A program made the position numbers and the translations under genes. Of a stretch of 37,133 nt of DNA, positions 32,171-37,133 are shown piece after piece. Under the pieces are notes generated by a model, which had not been told where the DNA came from, did no database searches, and saw only the letters and a program-made list of their open reading frames with translations. Each line of letters begins with the position of its first letter. Within the stretch, counting starts at the first letter, position 1. This DNA is from Gemmatimonadota bacterium (lineage in GTDB: Bacteria > Gemmatimonadota > Gemmatimonadetes > Longimicrobiales > Gaopeijiaceae). The stretch spans positions 1-37,133 of the forward strand of contig JAJCZZ010000092.1 of NCBI GenBank assembly GCA_029262115.1, written 5' to 3'.

Positions 32171-33136
32171 TCAAAGTGCTGAGGCCACGCCCCGGGTCCG
32201 CGTGGTCGGGGTGCCCCCACTGCGCAGGTAGAGCCACACGGTCACCAACACCACCGTGGGGATCGTGATGTTGGCGACCACCGGTCCGAAGCCCCAGTTC
32301 ATGGGCGCGTCGTTCCCGGTGGTCAGGTACTCCTTCACGTGGGTCAACGCCGCGCCGTAGCCGAAGATGGACGGGGTCAACGCGGCCGCGAGCCAGAAGT
32401 GGTTGCGGATCCAGGGCGTGAGCAGCCCCACCGTGCCGGTGCCAAGGGCATAGAAGGCCAGTTCCTTTTGGAACGGGCTGCCCGCAGCCCACCCAACCGA
32501 AGCCGCCACGGTGTCCGACATGAAGAAGTGCCCCACGAAGCTCCAGATACCGCCGACTCCATAGCCGTAGAACAGGAGATATAGCGACAGCAGTTCGAGG
32601 CGTCCCCGACCCTGGCCCTCGCCCGTCAGACGGGCATGGGATAGAGCCAGCAACGGGAGGGATGCCCAGAACGCGATGCCGCCGACCGCCCAGCGGAAGA
32701 AGAAGCCTAGCGCGGTTTGTCGGAGCACGAATCGGATCCGCTGGGACAGCGGCTCGGGCAACTTGGCAAGGGGGGCGGGTCCTACCTCGCTCCAGTCGAC
32801 GGCCGCGCTCCGGAAGGCGAGCAGCAGGCCGAACACACCTAAGGCCCCCGGTACGAGAGTACCGACCAGGTCGCCCGCCCGGGCGTGGACCCCGATAGCG
32901 CCCATCAGCCACAGGGCCAACACCATCCCTGCAACCCGGTGAGCCTTCGGGTGGACGAGGAGCAGCCCCACCGCCACCTCGCCCCACCCGACCAGAACGA
33001 CGAGAGGCTCGCCGATGCCGATTCCGGCAAGCGGCGCGACGGTGGCAGGTATCCCGTTGATCTTTCCGCCGCCGATGAACACGAACAGGAACCCGAGCAG
33101 CACCCCGAGCCCGTGCAAGAACGTGCGGGCCGTCAC
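32171..33136 (-). CDS. DoxX-like plus DUF6790 multi-pass membrane protein
   Basis: A 321-residue protein from GTG 33136, overlapping the marR stop (GTGA). The first 120 residues form four TM helices of the DoxX/SURF4-like type ('FLHGLGVLLGFLFVFIGGGK', 'IGEPLVVLVGWGEVAVGLLL'). The second half (about 160-310) matches DUF6790 proteins: 'LELLSLYLLFYGYGVGGIWS', 'FVGHFFMSDTVAASVGWAAG', 'SPFQKELAFYALGTGTVGLL', 'GAALTHVKEYLTTGNDAPMN'. The fusion brings about nine TM helices. DoxX-like proteins are small membrane subunits connected to redox or stress responses; DUF6790 has no known role. The tight overlap with marR means one transcript, probably repressed by that MarR. Confidence 0.82.
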   Translation of the reverse strand: MTARTFLHGLGVLLGFLFVFIGGGKINGIPATVAPLAGIGIGEPLVVLVGWGEVAVGLLLVHPKAHRVAGMVLALWLMGAIGVHARAGDLVGTLVPGALGVFGLLLAFRSAAVDWSEVGPAPLAKLPEPLSQRIRFVLRQTALGFFFRWAVGGIAFWASLPLLALSHARLTGEGQGRGRLELLSLYLLFYGYGVGGIWSFVGHFFMSDTVAASVGWAAGSPFQKELAFYALGTGTVGLLTPWIRNHFWLAAALTPSIFGYGAALTHVKEYLTTGNDAPMNWGFGPVVANITIPTVVLVTVWLYLRSGGTPTTRTRGVASAL

Positions 33137-33627
33137 GGGGACGCCCCTTGGAGGAGCGGGCTCGCCGCCAGATCAATGACCTCTTCGCAGAGCGCGACCA
33201 ATCTTCGCATACGGGAGGCGGGCATGGCGGCTTCGATCCGATCGTGAAGAATGGACAGCTCGGGTCCCACCCGGTCCAGGAGGTCCGCGCCCCGAGGCTC
33301 GATCCTATGGAGCACCCGCCGCCGGTCTTCTGAGTCGCGGGCGCGCCGGACCAGGCCGCGCTCCTCCAAGCGGTCGATCAGGCGGGTCACATCGGGAGCG
33401 CCGATGGCGATCCGTTGCATGATACTCGTGTGGGAAACCCCGCTCTCTCCGGCTCCTCGCAGGATCCGGAGGATATTGTACTGAACGTGGCTTAGCCCGT
33501 GAACCTCCAGGATCTTGGTGACAAGGGCTCCGAGGTCCGCCGCAGCGATACCGAGCGCCAGCATGAGCTCTTCACCTGGGGGGAACGCGCGTCGGGTCCC
33601 GAGGCGGTCTGCGAGGACTTCCGGCAT
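33133..33627 (-). CDS. MarR-family transcriptional repressor
   Basis: A 164-residue protein from ATG 33627. The central winged helix comprises 'LSHVQYNILRILRGAGESGV', 'IAIGAPDVTRLIDRLEERGL' and 'VRRARDSEDRRRVLHRIEPR', with the DxRxxxxxxT-type wing present as 'DSEDRRRVLHRI'. N- and C-terminal helices form the dimer interface. MarR proteins repress genes for efflux or stress response and release DNA on binding aromatic ligands or oxidation; no cysteine suggests redox sensing is the mode here. The palindrome ttgttataacaa lies 23 bp upstream. It overlaps the DoxX-DUF6790 gene, which is the obvious target. A longer frame starting at 33702 reads through the operator and is rejected. Confidence 0.9.
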   Translation of the reverse strand: MPEVLADRLGTRRAFPPGEELMLALGIAAADLGALVTKILEVHGLSHVQYNILRILRGAGESGVSHTSIMQRIAIGAPDVTRLIDRLEERGLVRRARDSEDRRRVLHRIEPRGADLLDRVGPELSILHDRIEAAMPASRMRRLVALCEEVIDLAASPLLQGASP

Positions 33628-33649
33628 AAGACTCTCGTTTTGACGAATA

Positions 33650-33661
33650 TTGTTATAACAA
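33650..33661 (-). promoter_or_regulatory. Likely MarR operator
   Basis: Perfect 12-bp palindrome ttgttataacaa in an AT-rich stretch, 23 bp before the marR start. A near-identical site (11 of 12) is kept in the marR remnant at 31306-31317. Palindromes of this length and place are normal for autoregulated MarR genes. Confidence 0.6.
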
Positions 33662-33961
33662 ACAAATATCACAGAATGATTCTGTCCAGGGGTCGGCGTC
33701 ACGGGAGACGTACGGCGTTCCTAGCCTGAGCCCGGGGAGAGGAGCCTCGGCCGGCGGGTTGAGATGAAGTCGGCGAATCGCCTTGTAGCGCTCCGGATGC
33801 GCTAGATAAGACGCTGGGTCGCCGTCGACATCGGCCTCGAGCAGGAGTTGCCGATACGTCGGATCGTACGGACTCGGAGGCCGCCCCAGCGACGTGAAGC
33901 GAAGCCCCAGCCCGGCGTCCCTGCTGGACGGCGCCGAGCCGCGTTGGCCCTTGTCCCCGGG
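33653..33961 (-). other. Startless minus-strand open frame, protein-like
   Basis: Between TGA (33964-33962) and TAA (33655-33653), the latter inside the MarR operator, lies a 102-codon open frame with no ATG. It reads 'YDPTYRQLLLEADVDGDPAS', then 'YLAHPERYKAIRRLHLNPPA' and 'EAPLPGLRLG'. Composition and rhythm look like real protein, more so than the other frames, but I do not recognise the family. It may be the 3' remnant of a gene cut off when this region was rearranged. Confidence 0.3.
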
Positions 33962-34012
33962 TCACGGCATCTTACGGGACTGACGCGCGCTGTCTTTTGA
34001 GGAAGTTCCCGG

Positions 34013-34254
34013 ATGTCGACGATTGAAAAGGACGTAACGGCCCCCCTGTCTCTCCTCGAGGAGGTGCGCCGACGCGAGCAGGAGCTGGACGAGCTGAAGG
34101 CGGGCTTCGCCACCGCTTCGAGGAGGTCGCGAAGTTCCGCGCGGCTCGCCGGATCTGGGCGCGCGGCAGGAAGGAGCGGTACGGCGCGAAGAATCCGGAC
34201 AGCTGGCGCCTGCGGACGCACGCGCGGACCGCAGGGGTGAGCCTGACGGCTAAG
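34013..34254 (+). pseudogene. Methylmalonyl-CoA mutase remnant, fused out of frame
   Basis: From 34117 one plus-strand frame encodes '[20 protein letters not shown]' and then '[20 protein letters not shown]' with 'VSLTAK'. This corresponds to the substrate-domain segment '[46 protein letters not shown]' of methylmalonyl- or isobutyryl-CoA mutases. The frame starting at ATG 34013 ('[20 protein letters not shown]') is shifted by one base against it and has no mutase similarity. Only about 45 codons of an enzyme of roughly 550 or more remain. The reaction (isomerisation of methylmalonyl-CoA with B12) cannot be carried out by this fragment. Confidence 0.65.
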
Positions 34255-34325
34255 GTTGGGTGTCGGACGGAGAGACAGAAACGGTGTGAGTCCGGACTAG
34301 CGGGCTCCTAAGTCTGGAGGTGCCC

Positions 34326-35273
34326 GTGGCGAAAAACCAAATGGCTCTTGGGCCGGGCACGACTGCTCCATCCTCCGTGCGGATGCGACACGCGCTCCGG
34401 CTCGTGGCACTGTATGCACCAATCCCGCGACCTGTGACATTCATCGGAAACGTGGGGTCAGGGAAGTCGACGCTCGCTCGACGGATCCACCGCATCGCTG
34501 GTCGGGCGGGTCGTCTGGTTGAGGTGTCGAGCGGAGAGCTCACCGAGACGTTGTTCGCCGATACACTGTTCGGCCATGTCGCGGGAGCGTTCACCGGCGC
34601 GACCGGAACTCGAAAGGGGGCGGTCGAACTCGCCGACGGGGGCACGCTTCTGATCGACGATCTCGCGCTCATGCACTTGGCGGCCCAGGCGTCGATTCTC
34701 CGTGTCCTCGAGTCGCGCCGTTTCCGGCCGCTGGGTGCCACGGAGGATCGCGAGACATCAGCGCGATTCATATTCGCCTCGACATTAGATCTCGACGAAC
34801 TCGTATCGACCGGCGCCCTGCTCCCCGACCTCCGGAGTAGGCTCGGAGAGTTCATCGTTGATGTGCCGTCCTTGTTCGAGCGGGTGAACGACATTCTTCC
34901 GCTCGCCCACAAAATTGCCAGCGATTTCCTCACCGAAGTCAGGCTCGAAGCGTCTGTGCGGTTCACCGACGGGTGCGCAGATGCGCTGGTAGGCTACGGG
35001 TGGCCAGGCAACGTCCGGCAGCTCCAAGGAGTCGTCTGGCGGGCCCTTGTTCATGCGGGGTTGCGGGAGGGGGAGATTGAGGTCAGGGCTTCGCATTTGC
35101 CAGATAAAATGCTTGGAGAGACCGAAGCTCCCACACAGGGGTCGAGGAAGCTCTCCGCTGAACTCGTGGCCGCGGTGCTGGCGGAGACGGGCGGCAACCA
35201 GTCCGAGGCGGCGCGAAAGCTGGATGTGCACCGGAACACGATCGCGAGGTACCACCGGTCGAGAGCGGGTTGA
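34326..35273 (+). CDS. Sigma-54-dependent activator without sensory domain
   Basis: A 315-residue protein, started at GTG 34326 after GGAGGT; GTG 34320 and ATG 34341 are alternatives. It consists only of the AAA+ sigma-54 interaction domain and a Fis-type HTH. Walker A is 'GNVGSGKST' (41-49). The sigma-54 contact loop GAFTGA lies at 87-92 in 'FGHVAGAFTGATGTRKGAVE'. Walker B is 'GTLLIDDL' (106-113). The arginine-finger region and 'GYGWPGNVRQLQGVVWRALV' follow, and the HTH is 'NQSEAARKLDVHRNTIARYH'. A receiver, GAF or PAS domain is lacking, as in PspF. The Walker B pair is Asp-Asp instead of the usual Asp-Glu, which may slow ATP hydrolysis. The candidate sigma-54 promoter of the GspE gene next door is a natural target. 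Confidence 0.85.
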   Translation: MAKNQMALGPGTTAPSSVRMRHALRLVALYAPIPRPVTFIGNVGSGKSTLARRIHRIAGRAGRLVEVSSGELTETLFADTLFGHVAGAFTGATGTRKGAVELADGGTLLIDDLALMHLAAQASILRVLESRRFRPLGATEDRETSARFIFASTLDLDELVSTGALLPDLRSRLGEFIVDVPSLFERVNDILPLAHKIASDFLTEVRLEASVRFTDGCADALVGYGWPGNVRQLQGVVWRALVHAGLREGEIEVRASHLPDKMLGETEAPTQGSRKLSAELVAAVLAETGGNQSEAARKLDVHRNTIARYHRSRAG

Positions 35274-35320
35274 GTGCACAGAACGTGGTGCACCTGCCCA
35301 GTGGCCTGTAGCACATTACG

Positions 35321-35345
35321 CCGTGGCCTCATAAGGCGGCCACGG
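35321..35345 (+). promoter_or_regulatory. Inverted repeat between activator and GspE genes
   Basis: Perfect 8-bp arms ccgtggcc (35321-35328) and ggccacgg (35338-35345) with a 9-base spacer, 57 bp upstream of the candidate sigma-54 promoter. This would be a suitable upstream site for the Fis-type HTH of the activator. The same hairpin could instead terminate the activator transcript, although no T-run follows. Confidence 0.4.
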
Positions 35346-35401
35346 ACGTAACTCTAAGCAAGACAGCCGCTTAGGCGGTCGCGGCGCCCTAGCGCGCTTT
35401 G

Positions 35402-35417
35402 TGGCCCCGAAGCTGCC
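35402..35417 (+). promoter_or_regulatory. Candidate sigma-54 (-24/-12) promoter of GspE gene
   Basis: tggccccgaagctgcc has GG and GC elements exactly 10 bases apart and agrees with the consensus TGGCACRNNNNTTGCW at eight of the twelve specified positions, including TGGC and TGC. Transcription would begin about 25 bp before the GTG at 35454, leaving room for the AGGAG ribosome binding site. The neighbouring sigma-54 activator makes this more believable. Confidence 0.45.
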
Positions 35418-35453
35418 TTAGGCCACGCACACCTGGACCCACAGGAGTGCGAT

Positions 35454-36938
35454 GTGCCGATGGAACAACTCACGCCGGATCTCCCGCTGTCGGAGTACTT
35501 CTCCGCGGAGTACCTCGAATACTACGGCATCCTACCGCTGTCTCTGAGCGACGGTACGCTCACGCTCGCGGCCGTGGAGCCGCCCGCCCGTGAGGTCTTG
35601 ATCGACTTGGAGTCCCTGTTCCAGGCCACCACTCGGATAGAACTCGTCGACCGCCCGACCCTCGAGGCCGCGATACGCAGAGCCTACGCAAGCGAGGACT
35701 CCGTCGATGCGCTCCTCCGTACGCTGGACACCAGTTTGTCGACCGCGGGGCCGCTGGCTGACGGGCCTATCGACGCGGACGTTCGAGATCTTGCGAATCA
35801 GCCGCCGGTCGTCCGCTACGTGAACCTGCTCCTGCGCGAGGCGCACGAGGCCCGAGCCAGCGACGTCCACATCGAGGCCACGAATCGCGGTCTCCGGGTG
35901 AGGTACCGCATCGACGGCGTGCTGACGCCGATTCAGGGTCCGCCGCCGACGATCCACAGTGCTGTAATATCGCGGGTAAAGTTGATCGCCGAGCTCGACA
36001 TCGCGGAGCGGCGGCTGCCGCAGGACGGGCGTACTCGGCTCGTCTTAGAAGACCGAGAACTCGACCTGCGTGTATCCACGATGCCGACGCTGTTCGGTGA
36101 GTCTCTTGTGCTCCGCCTGCTGGACCACGGCGGCCGCCCTTCCACGCTTGCTGGTCTCGGCATGGACAGTGAGCTCCGCGACATCTTCTCAGGAATGGCG
36201 AAGCGTGCCAACGGCATCATACTGGCGACCGGACCCACCGGGAGCGGTAAGACTTCCACCTTGTACGCTGCGCTCCAACTTCGGGATGGTGAGCGAGAGA
36301 AGATCATCACCATCGAGAATCCGGTTGAGTTTCAACTCCCTCACGTGACGCAGGTACCGGTCAACTCGAAGGGGGGCATGACGTTCGCAAGCGGCCTTCG
36401 GACGCTTCTTCGCCAAGATCCCGACGTTGTGATGGTGGGGGAAATGCGGGACCCCGAGACCGCCCGCGTGGCAGTGCAGGCCGCCCTGACGGGTCACCTC
36501 GTCCTGTCAACCGTGCACACCAACAGTGCCGCGAGCGCCATCGTCCGCCTAATCGATCTTGGGATCGAGCCGTATCTGGTTGCGGGCACACTCCAAGGTG
36601 TGTTGGCGCAGCGCCTCGTGCGGACGGTCTGCACACACTGTGCAAAGCCGACCACGCAGTCGGCGGCCCAGCCAGCCGATGCGGCGTTCGCCGGCCCGAG
36701 CGCGGGTGAGGGCTGCGCATTGTGTCGTCAGAGCGGGTATCTAGGGCGCGTTGGAATTTTTGAACTGCTCGATATGGATGAGGAATTAAGGAGCGCCGTG
36801 CATCGCTCTCCCGATACTTCCTCACTTCACAGGATGGCCGTCGCGCAGGGAATGACGCCCTTGGTGGAGGCGGGACGGGCGAAGGTCAGAGACGGGCTCA
36901 CCACGTCGGAGGAAGTGGCGCGTGTTGTTCATGACTGA
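35454..36938 (+). CDS. GspE/PilB-type secretion or pilus assembly ATPase
   Basis: A 494-residue protein from GTG 35454 (AGGAG six bases upstream; ATG 35460 next). The N-terminal domain (1-110) is of the MshEN/GspE_N kind. The ATPase domain has 'EARASDVHIE' (132-141), an Asp-box type segment 'RLPQDGRTRLVLEDRELDLR', Walker A GPTGSGKT at 260-267, Walker B region 'LRQDPDVVMVGEMRDPETA', and a His box 'LVLSTVHTNSAASAIVRL'. A tetracysteine zinc site follows: CTHC, then CALC about 27 residues on. The protein ends 'LTTSEEVARVV' as in the family. It powers assembly of pseudopili or type IV pili from the cytoplasmic side of the inner membrane. A prepilin gene overlaps its end, so it headed an operon, which is now broken by an insertion sequence. 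Confidence 0.92.
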   Translation: MPMEQLTPDLPLSEYFSAEYLEYYGILPLSLSDGTLTLAAVEPPAREVLIDLESLFQATTRIELVDRPTLEAAIRRAYASEDSVDALLRTLDTSLSTAGPLADGPIDADVRDLANQPPVVRYVNLLLREAHEARASDVHIEATNRGLRVRYRIDGVLTPIQGPPPTIHSAVISRVKLIAELDIAERRLPQDGRTRLVLEDRELDLRVSTMPTLFGESLVLRLLDHGGRPSTLAGLGMDSELRDIFSGMAKRANGIILATGPTGSGKTSTLYAALQLRDGEREKIITIENPVEFQLPHVTQVPVNSKGGMTFASGLRTLLRQDPDVVMVGEMRDPETARVAVQAALTGHLVLSTVHTNSAASAIVRLIDLGIEPYLVAGTLQGVLAQRLVRTVCTHCAKPTTQSAAQPADAAFAGPSAGEGCALCRQSGYLGRVGIFELLDMDEELRSAVHRSPDTSSLHRMAVAQGMTPLVEAGRAKVRDGLTTSEEVARVVHD

Positions 36939-36999
36939 GCGCCCCACTCGCGGTGGCTTCACACTCATTGAGATTCTCGTGGTTATCGCGGTGCGGTAG
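36931..36999 (+). pseudogene. Type IV prepilin/pseudopilin gene cut off by an insertion sequence
   Basis: ATG 36931 overlaps the end of the GspE gene and encodes 22 residues: a short basic leader, then 'RGGFTLIEILVVIAV'. This is the prepilin signature, cut by prepilin peptidase between Gly and Phe, with the conserved Glu at mature position 5. The frame ends at TAG 36997-36999 just where the sequence becomes that of a mobile element. The rest of the pilin helix and globular domain is missing. In secretion operons GspG- or PilA-like genes often follow the ATPase. Confidence 0.8.
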
Positions 37000-37133
37000 G
37001 TGTCAAGGTAGTTGTCGCATGAGTTGATCATGCAGCCTCACCTCTTTTGGCGAGTTGGGTCCGTTGGTGCTCGGGGTTGAGGCGGACCTCGCCGACCGGG
37101 GTCCAGTCCCTCAGGGACCCGGCCCAGCGCTCG
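36995..37133 (-). mobile_element. End of an insertion sequence (continues beyond the window)
   Basis: Homology to the prepilin stops at about 36995. From here to the window end the minus strand encodes the last 34 residues of a protein ending 'EVRLNPEHQRTQLAKRGEAA' (stop 37028-37030), which resembles a transposase tail. The short outer region has tgtcaagg and ttgtcgc elements, as in terminal inverted repeats of IS21-like elements, but the family is not certain. Insertion happened inside the conserved hydrophobic segment of the prepilin gene. The other end and the target duplication lie outside the window. Confidence 0.55.
37028..37132 (-). CDS. Transposase C-terminal end (partial)
   Basis: 34 codons plus stop, open at the window edge: 'ERWAGSLRDWTPVGEVRLNP' and onward to a TGA at 37030-37028. 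The basic composition and position at the edge of the insertion fit a transposase or its helper ATPase. Too little is present to name the family. Confidence 0.4.
   Translation of the reverse strand, partial: ERWAGSLRDWTPVGEVRLNPEHQRTQLAKRGEAA

Noticed and set aside
33628-33702. Extended N-terminus of MarR (start at 33702)
   Set aside because: It would run translation through the operator palindrome; the ATG at 33627 fits normal MarR length and operator position.

Overview
This 37 kb window is GC-rich, densely coding bacterial DNA. The repeated pairing of PadR-type repressors with long duplicated orphan permeases (the ADOP type of FtsX/MacB permease), several ToxR/CadC-like winged-helix proteins, and a carboxypeptidase-regulatory-like fragment suggest Gemmatimonadota or a close Acidobacteriota-like lineage. 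That placement is inferred from gene content. No rRNA, tRNA or CRISPR array was seen.

Layout. 1-3700 is a small accessory island: an eroded carboxypeptidase-like fragment, an XRE regulator, a decayed RelE-type toxin-antitoxin pair, an intact hicAB pair, an Rhs core remnant and a methyltransferase. 3985-10677 holds a membrane-anchored hypothetical protein, a large LuxR/AAA regulator, a divergent short-chain dehydrogenase fused to a sugar-lactone oxidase, and a cupin closed by a terminator. 10879-19728 has two PadR-ADOP operons, a lipoprotein beta-propeller gene and a damaged WD40/TolB-like gene. 19849-20560 is a graveyard (TetR and katG remnants). 20603-29678 holds a secreted glycine-rich protein, a CadC/TPR regulator, a third PadR-ADOP operon, a second CadC-like regulator, and two paralogous exported proteins flanking the permease. 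29824-34254 is strongly rearranged: a hydrolase with a stop codon in its signal peptide, a lost second copy of a marR 5' region, a winged-helix gene and an ADOP gene truncated at one shared breakpoint, an intact marR/DoxX-DUF6790 operon, and a methylmalonyl-CoA mutase remnant. 34326-37133 has a sigma-54 activator without a sensory domain, a GspE/PilB-type ATPase with a candidate sigma-54 promoter, and a prepilin gene cut short by an insertion sequence.

How the parts fit together. Each intact ADOP is preceded by its own PadR repressor, with overlapping or almost touching ends, and each PadR gene has conspicuous repeats just upstream (20-bp iterons twice, a 26-bp perfect palindrome once). This suggests autoregulated permease operons, perhaps responding to envelope stress or small molecules. 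The ADOP proteins have no ATPase encoded nearby. The segment 21174-29678 is the best candidate for an undescribed system: two winged-helix membrane regulators and two paralogous exported proteins arranged around one PadR-ADOP operon.

Many genes carry single-base indels, nonsense codons or truncations. Some single-base indels could be assembly error, but combinations such as lost start plus frameshift plus truncation point to real decay.
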